NCBI RefSeq assembly: GCF_008041835.1
Contig: NZ_VRYE01000053.1
Coordinates: 1-64,000 of the forward strand
From: Ectopseudomonas mendocina
GTDB lineage: Bacteria > Pseudomonadota > Gammaproteobacteria > Pseudomonadales > Pseudomonadaceae
DNA: 64,000 nt
Direction: 5' to 3'
Shown one piece after another: positions 24,770 to 33,635 of the stretch. The notes below the pieces were generated by a model, which ran no database searches, was not told the origin of the DNA, and saw only the letters and a program-made list of their open reading frames with translations. A program made the position numbers and the translations under genes. Numbering within the stretch: position 1 is the first letter of the stretch; every line of letters starts with the position of its first letter.

Positions 24770-25126
24770 TTAAAATGCAAGCTCTTGCTGGCGGTCTGCG
24801 TAGCCGCACCAACGGGCGAAGCATTCAGGATTTCCCACCTCCATCTCTATGTTTCCTGCATAGCCGTGGGTGCGCGCGTCACGGATCAGCTCGGCGATAA
24901 CTTCGGGACTGTCTCCCATCTCGAAGCAGGTATCAAAAGTACGCTCGCCCAGTCCTTCAAACCCACGATCCCACAATTGGTAGCTGGTGATCTCATGCAC
25001 GAGATTGTGGCGGTAGGCCAGCTGCACAAAGCGCACACGAGCTTTGAAGCCCGAAGCGGTTGAAAGGCCTACCTTGTCGCGTAGACCAAACAGTTCGTTG
25101 ATGGTGGCGGTGGTGGTGTAAGACAT
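24770..25126 (-). CDS. Hypothetical protein, 118 aa
   Basis: The protein is soluble and mixed, with Cys residues spread (FDTCFEMG, PECFARWCGY). No motif I can assign. It is a single gene followed by a strong terminator. Confidence 0.6.
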   Translation of the reverse strand: MSYTTTATINELFGLRDKVGLSTASGFKARVRFVQLAYRHNLVHEITSYQLWDRGFEGLGERTFDTCFEMGDSPEVIAELIRDARTHGYAGNIEMEVGNPECFARWCGYADRQQELAF

Positions 25127-25192
25127 AAGGCGATCCGAGTTTTCCAGGAGATGCCATCAGGCTACGGCATGAGCTGGGAATCCCAACCAGAC

Positions 25193-25585
25193 TCAACGAG
25201 CCTCGGGAGGGCTGATGCCAAACGGCGGCATGATCAGGATTTCGTAGACAGAAGGGGGCAGAGGATCAATTTGCACCCTGATGCCTGTGTATTGGGCCGA
25301 AGGCCTCCCATCCAGAGGAAAAACGCCGTGGGGAATTTCAGGATCGGTGCCGAGCCACATCCGGGCGCGGTAGTCGATCCGGAAAAGCCCAACCTCGATC
25401 CAGTAGTGGGGAGAAACGGCCCGGCCAGCAACGAGCAGTTGGCCAAGCATGCCTTGGTAGGGAATTCCTGCCCGAGCCAACCGGGTAGCAACCAGTCTGC
25501 ACATCCCATCGCACTCGACAGGTGCGCTATCCAAGGATTCTAAGAGCCCACCTAGGACTGCGGCGGTGATCGGGCGGTCAGTCAT
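25193..25585 (-). CDS. Hypothetical protein, 130 aa
   Basis: The start at 25585 is preceded by AAAGGAC. The segment VECDGMCRLVATRLARAGIPYQ followed by HYWIEVG…IDYRARMWLG has the Cys…His…Asp spacing of small transglutaminase/NlpC-like plasmid proteins (Cys in a helix, then HYWxE and IDxxA). I regard that as a plausible but unproven match. A short disordered C-terminus follows. Confidence 0.55.
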   Translation of the reverse strand: MTDRPITAAVLGGLLESLDSAPVECDGMCRLVATRLARAGIPYQGMLGQLLVAGRAVSPHYWIEVGLFRIDYRARMWLGTDPEIPHGVFPLDGRPSAQYTGIRVQIDPLPPSVYEILIMPPFGISPPEAR

Positions 25586-25685
25586 AGTCCTTTGCCTTGA
25601 GGAATGTTGATCGTTCGCGAAGATGGCCAGAGTACGGTGGCTAGAGGGAAACCCAATGGCTGGTTGAGCGACAGCGCGTTGCTCA

Positions 25686-25720
25686 AAGAAAAGCCCGCCT
25701 AGGGCAAGCCTGGCGGGCTT
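25686..25720 (-). terminator. Terminator after the phosphatase gene
   Basis: AAGCCCGCC and GGCGGGCTT pair around a 12-nt loop. On the minus strand the stem is followed by TTTTCTTT. Confidence 0.75.
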
Positions 25721-25852
25721 CGGAAATAAAATGAGCAGCTTCAGCGACACCACAGACGAGACAGGTGAGGGGGGGAGTGCCTTGGGAGCGTAGCTTCTAC
25801 CATGAAGCTGCCCAGCGCCTAATTTACCATGATCTCTACCGTCGCTGTTCGC

Positions 25853-26383
25853 TCACGAGAACAGCGATTTGATTGCCGAAAGAAGGCTTCGCTTTGGCGC
25901 TTCTGGTTCCACTGGAGTGCTTGCCGCACGGTAGGCTGCCATCAGGTGAACATCGTTGGCCAACATCCGGTAGACGCACTGGTTTGCGTCTGGGGTCGGC
26001 TTATGCAGTTGGTAGCCATGATGTTTGCTGATATACAAAGCAACCGCGGCACTGCGGGATCGGCCGGCTTGGCAATTGACAGCGATATTTTCCCCTCGAT
26101 CTGCAATTTCCCGGATGCGCTCCCGCAGCACGTCAGCCTTACCGCTGAGCAAGTAATCGACGTAGTTCCGCTCAAAATCTGGCCCATATATCTCGATGAC
26201 TTCTTCGTCAAAGCCAGCGTCAATGAAGTGGTGGTAGCTCACGCTCTTCCAGCGTGCCTCGTCGATGCGGGCCTGGTCTTCAAGACCATCAGATATCGAT
26301 ATCAGGTGCCAGTCGGGGCCTTGCGAGTATGCTTCAGCGTCACTGCGCGATAAGAAGGTGCAGCTGGGTATGGTTCGGTGCAT
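25853..26383 (-). CDS. Tyrosine/dual-specificity phosphatase-like protein, 176 aa
   Basis: NCQAGRSRSAA carries the CX5R catalytic loop (Cys104, Arg110) with the Ser-Ala after it, as in cysteine-based phosphatases. YHHFIDAGFDEE upstream may supply the general-acid Asp. An N-terminal 15 residues and a basic C-terminus flank the domain. GGAGAA precedes ATG 26383. It is a single gene with its own terminator. Targets are unknown; it might act on host tyrosine phosphorylation or on small molecules. Confidence 0.8.
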   Translation of the reverse strand: MHRTIPSCTFLSRSDAEAYSQGPDWHLISISDGLEDQARIDEARWKSVSYHHFIDAGFDEEVIEIYGPDFERNYVDYLLSGKADVLRERIREIADRGENIAVNCQAGRSRSAAVALYISKHHGYQLHKPTPDANQCVYRMLANDVHLMAAYRAASTPVEPEAPKRSLLSAIKSLFS

Positions 26384-26439
26384 TTGTTTCTCCGTTTCCA
26401 CCGGCATGACTACTGGATTGGTAGATCCCTTTTACAATG

Positions 26440-26474
26440 ACAAAGCCCGCGAGCTGGTCAGGGCTGCGGGCTTC
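26440..26474 (-). terminator. Weak terminator after the SPFH gene
   Basis: AAGCCCGC pairs with GCGGGCTT around a long loop; on the minus strand only TTTG follows, so termination is probably incomplete. Confidence 0.45.
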
Positions 26475-26491
26475 TAATGTGGGAAGATGGA

Positions 26492-27373
26492 TTACTTCTT
26501 GGCGTCGATGAACGGCAGGGTTCCGCCTGGAAGTACAGTGGTAGGCAGCACGCCGTTCCAGCGCTCGGCTTTGGTCAGTTCGACCAGGCCGGGGTTGCTG
26601 CCCAGGGCGCGAGCGCGGGCGTCGATGGCTTTTGCTTCCGCTTCGCCGCGCAGCTGAATGCTTTCCGCTTCGGCACGTGCGGCGGCCAATGCAGAATCCG
26701 CGGTAGCCTGGGCCTGGGTGACGACAATCCGCGCCTGGATCTGCTCAGTGGCCAGTTGCTGCTCGCGAGTCTTCACGGCAACCTCAGCGCGCATGCGCTC
26801 TTCGATCGACTTCTCGTAGGCGTCACTGAAGTCGATGTTCTCGACCTGCACACTGTCGATCACCACCGGCCCACTGACTGCGCTCTTGATTGCAGAGGCG
26901 ATATCGGCAACCAGCTTGCCGCGTTGCTGTACGGCATTGACGGCGGTGTATTGACCGAAGACGTTTTCCACCTGTGTTGGGACATGCCGGCTGATTGCTC
27001 TTGTCAGCAGGCCGTCCAGATCGGCGTAGCCCTTGTAGACCTCCGCGACCTCGCCTGCCGGCACGTGCCAGCTGACCGAGACCGACAACGTTGCAGCCTG
27101 TTGGTCACGGCTGTATGCCTGCAAACCGTCCCACTTGGTGGCGTTGTTCTGTATCGAGATCGCTTTGGCGCTGTCGATGAAGGGGATTTTCCAATGCAGC
27201 CCTGGATCTGCCACCTCCATGAAGGCACCGTTGCGCAGGACCACTGCGCGTTCTTTCTCGTCGACGGTATAAAACGAGCCAAGCAGCAGACCCATACCTA
27301 TAACGGCCACAATGGCAATCGAGCCGAGAGCCAAGGGAGATTTGGACGAGGATGAGAAATTGTTGAATTGCAT
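26492..27373 (-). CDS. SPFH/prohibitin-family membrane protein, 293 aa
   Basis: One N-terminal transmembrane helix (about residues 14-35) is followed by the SPFH domain (YTVDEKERAVVLRNGAF through the middle, about 38-210) and a long Ala/Glu-rich coiled coil (about 210-265). This is the HflK/stomatin build. Such proteins form oligomeric rings that organise membrane domains and control proteases such as FtsH. A 23-bp dyad lies 65 nt before the start. An SppA-like protease gene lies 1 kb away on the other strand, recalling stomatin/S49 protease pairs. Confidence 0.88.
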   Translation of the reverse strand: MQFNNFSSSSKSPLALGSIAIVAVIGMGLLLGSFYTVDEKERAVVLRNGAFMEVADPGLHWKIPFIDSAKAISIQNNATKWDGLQAYSRDQQAATLSVSVSWHVPAGEVAEVYKGYADLDGLLTRAISRHVPTQVENVFGQYTAVNAVQQRGKLVADIASAIKSAVSGPVVIDSVQVENIDFSDAYEKSIEERMRAEVAVKTREQQLATEQIQARIVVTQAQATADSALAAARAEAESIQLRGEAEAKAIDARARALGSNPGLVELTKAERWNGVLPTTVLPGGTLPFIDAKK

Positions 27374-27438
27374 TCCGATGATCCTTGTTGGTTGGTCGGC
27401 GATTAGTTTGTTAGGTATTGGCTGAGGAAGGTCTCGAT

Positions 27439-27461
27439 TTCAGACGGTTTTTTCGCCTGAA
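27439..27461 (-). promoter_or_regulatory. 23-bp dyad upstream of the SPFH gene
   Basis: Plus-strand sequence TTCAGAC-N9-GCCTGAA is a perfect match to the consensus halves. Read towards the gene it is TTCAGGC-GAAAAAACC-GTCTGAA, with the A-tract in the usual orientation. Distance to ATG 27373 is 65 nt. Confidence 0.8.
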
Positions 27462-27626
27462 AGCGGGCTGCGCTGTTTGCGGTTGTGCGGTGTTTTTCTC
27501 CTCGGTTTCAGTCGCGGTTGCATTGGCCACGTTATAGGCCGACTTAAAAAACCCAAGTCACCTCAATGCGGCCGGCTACCAAGCTGATTGAGTCGTGGGG
27601 CCGGCCGCGCAAGGAAAAGCGAGAAC

Positions 27627-27652
27627 AAAAAAGGCGACACAGCCGGTCGCCT
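27627..27652 (-). terminator. Terminator after the 27672 gene
   Basis: AGGCGAC-loop-GTCGCCT, with a T-run on the minus strand. Confidence 0.8.
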
Positions 27653-27671
27653 GATTTCTATGGGCCTCCTT

Positions 27672-27914
27672 TTAGAGGCTCTTCAACACACCCCAGTGAA
27701 CTGGACGGCGATCCGCCTTTTCCAGTGCCTCCGCTGCTACCGAGGCTTGCTCGTGCGAACTCCACACGCTGTCGGAGCAACGCTCAACTCCGTGCTCCTG
27801 GTCTCGGAAAATCAGGTCAAAGGTCGGTGCCTCGTACTGGTCAGAGATATCCCGCACTACAAAGCGCTCGTGCTCGAGGTGATGTGTCACGGCGGATGCG
27901 GCGCTCACAGGCAC
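27672..27914 (-). CDS. Hypothetical small protein, 80 aa
   Basis: GTG start at 27914, with AGGA upstream and a 10-nt overlap with the gene before it, suggesting coupling. It is an acidic soluble protein with no recognised motif. A strong terminator follows 20 nt after the stop, which supports the gene. Confidence 0.5.
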   Translation of the reverse strand: MPVSAASAVTHHLEHERFVVRDISDQYEAPTFDLIFRDQEHGVERCSDSVWSSHEQASVAAEALEKADRRPVHWGVLKSL

Positions 27915-28231
27915 GATCCTGCTTTCAGGTGAGCTGAGGATGCAGACCCCGAGGGGACTCCCAGCTGCTCCGCCGAATCACTCTTTGGGGGCCAGCTCGA
28001 CGCCGAACCGTCGCGCTCTGGTTGGGAGATGGACGTTTCGATGTTGCAGCGACCGATCTCAATTCCAAGCTCACTGCTGGCCTGTTGGGAGAGATCTTGC
28101 AAAGCATCCTCAACCGCTAGTTCGAGCTTGGCCTTCAGCCGAGAAAGCGCTTGTGGTGAGCCAGTAACTCCAATGGCCAGGCTGAGGGTAAGTCCAGCCT
28201 GATGCCGAGCTTGGGGCGTGACGACCTGCAT
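27905..28231 (-). CDS. Hypothetical protein, 108 aa
   Basis: GGAGAA precedes ATG 28231. The N-terminal half is helical (SRLKAKLELAVEDALQDLSQQA); the C-terminal 40 residues are Ser/Pro-rich. It is divergently arranged with the SppA-like gene, so 28232-28364 must hold both promoters. No family recognised. Confidence 0.55.
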   Translation of the reverse strand: MQVVTPQARHQAGLTLSLAIGVTGSPQALSRLKAKLELAVEDALQDLSQQASSELGIEIGRCNIETSISQPERDGSASSWPPKSDSAEQLGVPSGSASSAHLKAGSCL

Positions 28232-28364
28232 AAATGGTTCTCCGTATAGGTTGATCTGCCTCCTTCTCTCACGATCGTCGAGAATCCCAAGATCCAACCG
28301 CCTGTTCAGGATCGCCTCTGCTCAGTGTTTAATAGCCGGGAATCAATCTTTTAACGGAAATCCC

Positions 28365-29300
28365 ATGGATCAAAGCCTTGAAGTCTTGGAGCGAACGCTG
28401 CAAGCAAGCATCAAAGAGCAGCGTGCAGCACGTCGCTGGAAGAACTTTTTCCGGCTCGCGACCCTTGGGGTAGTCGTGACTGCTTTTGTGGTCGGCGGAA
28501 GGGCAGACCTTGATGGCGTCGGCGCAGATGTGCCGGTAACGGCGAAAATCAAGGTGAGGGGAGTAATTGCGGATGGGGAGGAAGCGAGCGCTGAGAACCT
28601 GAAGCGTAGCCTCGGCAAAGCCTTTGAAAATGAGAATACGAAAGCTGTGATTCTGGAGATCAACAGCCCAGGCGGAAGTCCGGTGCAGGCAGGCCATGTT
28701 TACGATGAAGTTCGTCGCTTGCGTGCACTACATCCAGACACGAAGGTTTATGCCGTCATCACAGATCTGGGAGCCTCCGGCGGTTATTACATCGCCAGCG
28801 CAGCCGACGAGATATTTGCGGACAAGGCCAGTTTGGTCGGATCGATCGGTGTAACCGCGGCGAGCTTTGGTTATGTCGAACTCATGCAAAAGCTTGGGGT
28901 CGAGCGCCGCTCCTATACGTCCGGCGAACACAAGGCCTTCCTCGATCAATTCCAGCCTCAAAACCAAGAGGAGACGAAGTTTTGGGAAGGGGTGCTCAAA
29001 ACAACCCACAATCAATTCATTCGATCGGTTGAGGCTGGGCGGGGAGAGCGTTTAAAAGCGAAGGAGAATCCCGACCTATACTCGGGGCTGATATGGACTG
29101 GCGAGCAAGCGGTGGAATTGGGGCTGGTGGATCGCCTGGGTGATTCCGACTACGTGGCTCGTGAAGTCGTAGGTGTGAGCAAGATCATTGACTTCACCCG
29201 CAAACAGAATCCGCTGGATCGCTTTGCCAGCAAGATCGGCGCTTCGGTTGCCGAACACCTCTCATTGCGGCTTGGGTTCGACGGCCTGAGCTTGCGCTAA
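28365..29300 (+). CDS. SppA-like S49 family membrane serine protease, 311 aa
   Basis: S49 proteases cut signal peptides or membrane proteins using a Ser-Lys pair. One membrane segment (about residues 27-45) precedes the protease domain. KAVILEINSPGGSPVQAG is the oxyanion/substrate strand, DLGASGGYYIASAADEI holds the nucleophile Ser (about residue 140), and SYTSGEHKAFLDQF holds the Lys base (about 188). At 311 aa it is the single-domain form. GGAAA precedes ATG 28365; the 49 codons of open frame upstream are not coding-like. A terminator follows. Confidence 0.9.
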   Translation: MDQSLEVLERTLQASIKEQRAARRWKNFFRLATLGVVVTAFVVGGRADLDGVGADVPVTAKIKVRGVIADGEEASAENLKRSLGKAFENENTKAVILEINSPGGSPVQAGHVYDEVRRLRALHPDTKVYAVITDLGASGGYYIASAADEIFADKASLVGSIGVTAASFGYVELMQKLGVERRSYTSGEHKAFLDQFQPQNQEETKFWEGVLKTTHNQFIRSVEAGRGERLKAKENPDLYSGLIWTGEQAVELGLVDRLGDSDYVAREVVGVSKIIDFTRKQNPLDRFASKIGASVAEHLSLRLGFDGLSLR

Positions 29301-29336
29301 AGCCCAGCAGGAACCCGGCCAGGCTAAGCAGAATCT

Positions 29337-29366
29337 GCCCCGTCCAGAGATGGACGGGGCTTTTTT
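29337..29366 (+). terminator. Terminator after the SppA-like gene
   Basis: GCCCCGTCC-agagat-GGACGGGGC followed by T6. The T-run touches the stop codon of the converging ndpA. Confidence 0.88.
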
Positions 29367-30367
29367 CAGCCGCGCTTGAGTTGATCACGCAATTGAGTGG
29401 GTAGATTGCGAATAGTCAGCGTGCCGGCATTCTCGTCGTAGTCGATCTTGGAGCCCAGCAGGTGGGCCTCGAAGCTGATCGACAGACCTTCGGCGCGGCC
29501 GGTGAAGCGGCGGAATTGGTTGAGGGTGCGTTTATCCGCTGGGATCTCAGGCGACAGTCCGTAGTCGCGGTTGCGGATGTGATCGTAGAACGCCTGTGGT
29601 CGATCCTCATCGATCAGCCCAGACAGCTCCTCCAGCGTCATCGGTTCGCCCAACTTCGCCTGGCTGGTGGCGTAGCCAACCAGCGTATTGGTCTTCTCCC
29701 GCGCCTGCTCCTCGGGCAGATCCTCGCTCTCGACGAAATCGCTGAAGGCCTTGAGCAAGGTGCGGGTTTCACCGGGGGCATCTACACCCTCCTGGCAACC
29801 GATGAAATCTCGGAAGTAGTCAGAGACCTTTCGACCGTTTTTGCCCTTGATGAACGAAATGTACTGCTTGGACTGCTTGTTGTTCTGCCACTCGGAAATA
29901 TTGATCCGCGCCGCCAGGTGCAGCTGGCCGAGGTCCAGGTGCTTGGCCGGGGTTACGTCCAGCTCATCGTTCACTGCCACGCCTTCGCTGTGGTGCAGCA
30001 GGGCGATCGCCAGGTAATCGGTCATGCCTTGCTGATAGTGGGCGAACAGCACATGACCACCGGTTGAGAGGTTGGACTCCTCCATCAGCTTCTGCAGATG
30101 TTCCACCGCCTGGCGGCTGAAGGCGGCGAAATCCTGGCCGCCGTCGAGATAGTTCTTCAGCCAGCCGCTGAACGGGTAGGCGCCGGACTCGGCGTGAAAC
30201 AGCCCCCAGGCCTTGCCTTGCTTGGCGTTATAGCTCTCGTTGAGGTCGGCGAGCATGTTCTCGATGGCCTGCGAGGCCCCCAGCTCTGTGTCGCGGGCAT
30301 GCAGCACCGCGGGGGTGCCATCGGGTTTTTTGTCGATCTGATGAACGATGATGTGACGGATTGGCAT
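29366..30367 (-). CDS. ndpA: Nucleoid-associated protein NdpA/YejK, 333 aa
   Basis: YejK-family proteins (about 335 aa) sit on the nucleoid; a plasmid version called Pnd was described on pCAR1. The full length is present: [19 protein letters not shown] at the start, the [36 protein letters not shown] core read in parts, and the C-terminal [21 protein letters not shown]-type strands. The start at 30367 has AGGGA; a second Met two codons earlier is possible. With MvaT and HU it completes a three-protein nucleoid set. Confidence 0.93.
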   Translation of the reverse strand: MPIRHIIVHQIDKKPDGTPAVLHARDTELGASQAIENMLADLNESYNAKQGKAWGLFHAESGAYPFSGWLKNYLDGGQDFAAFSRQAVEHLQKLMEESNLSTGGHVLFAHYQQGMTDYLAIALLHHSEGVAVNDELDVTPAKHLDLGQLHLAARINISEWQNNKQSKQYISFIKGKNGRKVSDYFRDFIGCQEGVDAPGETRTLLKAFSDFVESEDLPEEQAREKTNTLVGYATSQAKLGEPMTLEELSGLIDEDRPQAFYDHIRNRDYGLSPEIPADKRTLNQFRRFTGRAEGLSISFEAHLLGSKIDYDENAGTLTIRNLPTQLRDQLKRG

Positions 30368-30393
30368 GAGCAAAGTCCCTGTAGTTTTGGGGG

Positions 30394-30939
30394 TTAGTAA
30401 GGCGTTTCGTGGGGGTGTTTCGACAAATGGGCGGTGAGCACTTGCTTACTGAAGTCGGTCAGGATTTCAGGAGCAAGAACGGAACCGGTGATTGCGGCGG
30501 CGGGGCGAAAAATCCTCTTGCCGGGGGCCGTGAGCCAATCGAACACCATGAAGTGTTGGTGGGCTCCAGTTTTGAGAGCCGGCAGCGCCTGCCAGGTCAT
30601 AGTGGAGCTGGCGTATAGAGACAGCGCTGATATGACGGTTTGCGACTCCCGAGCATTCCGGCTCTGCTCTGGCAGAGCGTCATAGGCGCTGAGGGTCGCG
30701 CCGAGAACATCAGCGGGCTGAAGTCCGCCAAGATTCTTCAGATCCTCGCCGCCCTGCATTGCTCGATAGCCATCCAGCGTGAGCTGGCCAACGAGTCGGG
30801 GACCAGCAACCAAGTTGTATGAGTACAGCCAGAATCCAACGGCGTTTTGTGCGCCGGCTGTATCGTCATCGATAACCCAGCTTGCATCGCGCAGTGACTC
30901 TGCAAACTTGCGAGCACGCGCCTCTCCTACGTCATCCAT
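30394..30939 (-). CDS. Hypothetical protein upstream of ndpA, 181 aa
   Basis: The protein is helical, with Ala/Leu-rich segments in its second half but no clear membrane helix. It is probably transcribed with ndpA, 26 nt downstream. I see no recognisable motif. The upstream 30940-31202 interval holds divergent promoter space with the DEAH helicase. Confidence 0.6.
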   Translation of the reverse strand: MDDVGEARARKFAESLRDASWVIDDDTAGAQNAVGFWLYSYNLVAGPRLVGQLTLDGYRAMQGGEDLKNLGGLQPADVLGATLSAYDALPEQSRNARESQTVISALSLYASSTMTWQALPALKTGAHQHFMVFDWLTAPGKRIFRPAAAITGSVLAPEILTDFSKQVLTAHLSKHPHETPY

Positions 30940-31202
30940 CTACGACTCCTATCTCTTGGCCTTCGTCGACGCCTGTGCGAAAGCTCAGGCAATGTCGAGC
31001 ACATTCGCACGCCGGCCGGAAAACCCAAGTCGAGGTGCGAGCATCAGGAAGAGCCTGTATCGGCGCGCATTGGCAGGAAAAAAATATCCGCCTCAATTAG
31101 GCTGCGTTCCGTTGCCGTCTCCATCCCACGGATCGAGCACCTGGCTTGGGTTATTTCGAAGCGATGGTTTCCTACCTGTAGTTCTAACAGCGGGAAACCT
31201 CG

Positions 31203-32693
31203 ATGCAGCTCCGACCCTACCAACAACAGCAGGATTTTGAACTCCGCAAGGGCATAAGCCTTGGCGCGATCATTCAGATGCTGATGAGTCCAACGGGCTC
31301 CGGTAAGACAGAGGTGGCCAAGCACATCATTGCTGGTGCGCAGGCGAAGAACCGGAGGGCCTGGTTCATCGTCGACAGCGTGAAGCTGCTCGATCAGACG
31401 CTTGAGCGGTTCCACAAAGATGGTTTGGTCGCCGGTGCAATTCAGTCAGACCATCCCTGCACTGACTACCGAAAGCCCATCCAGGTCGCAACGATCCAAA
31501 GCTTGCGTCCGCGCCTGGATTACATGCTCAACCACCACAAGCCACACCTTGTTCTCATTGACGAGGCGCATGTCATCCACGAGGCCCACATTGAGCTGAT
31601 CACGTGGTGCCGGCGGAACAAGGTGCCAGTTATCGGGCTCAGTGCTACCCCATGGCGGCGAGGCCTGGGCCGTATCTTTGACAGACTGGTCAACTGCATC
31701 TCCCTTTCCGAGCTGACAGACCAAGGTTTCCTTGTCCCTACAGAGTGCTACGCGCCATCCGTGCCATCTCTGAAGGGGGTGAGCACGAAGCCGAATGGCG
31801 ACTGGATCGAGGACGAGCTTGCCACGGTCATGGGTGACGCCAAGCTGCTTGGTGACGTGGTAACGCACTGGAAAGAACTGGGCGAAAACCGCAAAACAAT
31901 GGTTTTCGCCTGCAACGTCCAGCACTCCAAGAAGCTCGCAGATGAGTTTTTAAAAGCTGGGGTTGCCGCAGCCCATATCGATGGCTATATGCCGGCGCAT
32001 GAGACTGAGGAGATCCTGCGCCAATACAAGGCAGGCAGGATAAGGGTGTTGGTATCAGTGGCCATGCTGATCAAGGGGTTTGATGACCCCTCGACCAGTT
32101 GCCTCGTGATAGCGCGCCCTACCAAGTCCCTGATGCTTCACTATCAGATGATTGGCCGTGGGCTCAGGCTCTCGCCTGAAACAGGAAAAATCGACTGCAT
32201 TATCATCGACCACTCTGGGAACCTCTTGCTTAACGGGAAGCCAACGGACGAGGTGCCCGATGCCATGGACAACGGGGAAGGGGAGCGTCTTGACCGCCGC
32301 CCGCAGGACAAAGGCGATCAGGAGAAGAAAACCAAGCCATGTCCGAAGTGCAGCTTTGTTTTCAGCGGCTTGCTCTGTCCGAAGTGTGGCAATGAAATCG
32401 TTATACCGGATGGGGTGGCGGTGGCCACCGGCAAGCTCGTGAAGCTAGACGATCGACGCAAAGTGCTCGGGCCGACCAGTAAACAGCACACTTTCTGCGA
32501 GCTGCTTGGGTATGCCCGTGAGACCGGCAAGAAAGACGGGTGGGCTCAGTACGCATACCAGGCATACATGAAAGAGCTGCCAGATCGCTCATGGATCGGT
32601 ACCGTGCAGCCCAAACCACCGAGCGAAGACATGAAAAGCTGGGTGAAGGGCTATAACGTCCGTCGCGCCAAAAGCAAACGCCGCTTCGGGTGA
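31203..32693 (+). CDS. Superfamily 2 DEAH helicase with zinc ribbon, 496 aa
   Basis: Motifs in order: I PTGSGKT (30-36), II DEAH (120-123), III SATP (147-150), and VI HYQMIGRGLRLSPETGK (about 315-330). The layout is that of the type III restriction/SSL2-like helicase group. After the helicase core, a CPKC-x(n)-CPKC pair (about residues 380-400) forms a zinc ribbon, then a basic C-terminus. No nuclease domain is seen, so it is not a restriction subunit by itself. Plasmid copies may act in replication or repair; the role is inferred. Confidence 0.88.
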   Translation: MQLRPYQQQQDFELRKGISLGAIIQMLMSPTGSGKTEVAKHIIAGAQAKNRRAWFIVDSVKLLDQTLERFHKDGLVAGAIQSDHPCTDYRKPIQVATIQSLRPRLDYMLNHHKPHLVLIDEAHVIHEAHIELITWCRRNKVPVIGLSATPWRRGLGRIFDRLVNCISLSELTDQGFLVPTECYAPSVPSLKGVSTKPNGDWIEDELATVMGDAKLLGDVVTHWKELGENRKTMVFACNVQHSKKLADEFLKAGVAAAHIDGYMPAHETEEILRQYKAGRIRVLVSVAMLIKGFDDPSTSCLVIARPTKSLMLHYQMIGRGLRLSPETGKIDCIIIDHSGNLLLNGKPTDEVPDAMDNGEGERLDRRPQDKGDQEKKTKPCPKCSFVFSGLLCPKCGNEIVIPDGVAVATGKLVKLDDRRKVLGPTSKQHTFCELLGYARETGKKDGWAQYAYQAYMKELPDRSWIGTVQPKPPSEDMKSWVKGYNVRRAKSKRRFG

Positions 32694-32787
32694 GCCGGCA
32701 GCTTGGGATTATCCTGAGCCATGTTTCACTGCTGTCAGCTGGGACTGAATACCCATGCGACCTTTCAACAACCAAGGAGTAAAGCGA

Positions 32788-33063
32788 ATGAATCGTCAAG
32801 AACTCGTCAAAGCCATTGCCGACGAAAGTGGGCACAGCCAGTCAACCGTGGGAGAGGTACTGAACAGCCTCATCTCGACTGTTCAAGATGTCGTTGCCGG
32901 CGGCGACAAGGTTAGCCTCGTGGGCTTTGGTACTTTCGAGTCGACCAAGCAGGCCGAGCGTCAGGGCCGTAATCCGTCTACCGGGGCACCGATCACCATC
33001 CCTGCCTCGATCAAGCCAAAGTTCACCCCAGGCAAGTCCTTCAAGGATCGCGTCAATCAGTAA
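32788..33063 (+). CDS. hup: HU-family DNA-binding protein, 91 aa
   Basis: HU bends DNA and compacts nucleoids as a dimer. MNRQELVKAIADESGHSQST starts the helical dimer part; VSLVGFGTFESTKQAERQGRNPSTG leads into the DNA-clasping arm with the intercalating Pro in ITIPASIKPKF. Normal length. AAGGAG precedes ATG 32788. This is the counterpart of Phu on pCAR1. Confidence 0.95.
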   Translation: MNRQELVKAIADESGHSQSTVGEVLNSLISTVQDVVAGGDKVSLVGFGTFESTKQAERQGRNPSTGAPITIPASIKPKFTPGKSFKDRVNQ

Positions 33064-33072
33064 GCCCCTCCC

Positions 33073-33097
33073 GCCGCCCCGATCTGGGGCGGCGTCT
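33073..33097 (+). terminator. Probable terminator after hup
   Basis: GCCGCCCC-gatct-GGGGCGGC, followed by only a mixed GTCTGT tract, so it may be leaky into the next operon. Confidence 0.55.
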
Positions 33098-33103
33098 GTG
33101 TAA

Positions 33104-33126
33104 TTCAGACCAAAAAACCGCCCGAA
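33104..33126 (+). promoter_or_regulatory. 23-bp dyad upstream of the membrane/helicase operon
   Basis: TTCAGAC-CAAAAAACC-GCCCGAA ends 56 nt before ATG 33183. One mismatch in the right half. Confidence 0.75.
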
Positions 33127-33182
33127 ACCAGACCTTTCCCCGCGACCCGCATGAAACGATCTCCTCACCTAAGGAGACTCAC

Positions 33183-33635
33183 ATGCCCAGCGAAAAATAT
33201 CCTCCGGCGACATGCCGATCACTACTCATTGACTACCTGGCAGGCATCGGCTCGCACGCGGTTATGATTCTGACGTTCAGGCACAGCGGCGAAGAGCTGC
33301 GCTCGATATCCAGTCGTCACACTGCTGGCTTGATGGCAGTAGCGGTTGGCATGGTCGTCGCCTGTACCCACTTCGCCCCGAGCTCCAGCTCCACGCATAG
33401 CTTGGTGTCTTGCGTATTATTTGCCCTCCTCATCGCAGCGGCCTTACGCACCTTCGGAATGCATGCCGTTGCAGGGTATGCGACGTTCCTGGTGGTTACA
33501 GAGCCGGTGGCCCTGGTTATTCGCCATCTCCCAATGGGCGACCTGATTGATGCCGTGTTTTCGTTCTGGTGCTTAGCAGCGCTGTCTGTCTACGGCGGTA
33601 AATGCGCAAAAAACAGAATGGAGTCGCCTCAATGA
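33183..33635 (+). CDS. Multi-pass membrane protein, 150 aa
   Basis: AAGGAG precedes ATG 33183. About three membrane segments are visible (47-63, 72-90 and 94-112), with a possible fourth near 118-135. It overlaps the helicase gene by ATGA. It is the first gene of a three-gene operon: membrane protein, Fbh1-like helicase, HExxH membrane protein. Function unknown. Confidence 0.7.
   Translation: MPSEKYPPATCRSLLIDYLAGIGSHAVMILTFRHSGEELRSISSRHTAGLMAVAVGMVVACTHFAPSSSSTHSLVSCVLFALLIAAALRTFGMHAVAGYATFLVVTEPVALVIRHLPMGDLIDAVFSFWCLAALSVYGGKCAKNRMESPQ

Noticed and set aside
17476-31000. Accessory block as a defined integrated island bounded by att sites
   Set aside because: An intact integrase is present, but I found no flanking direct repeats or tRNA, so boundaries cannot be supported.
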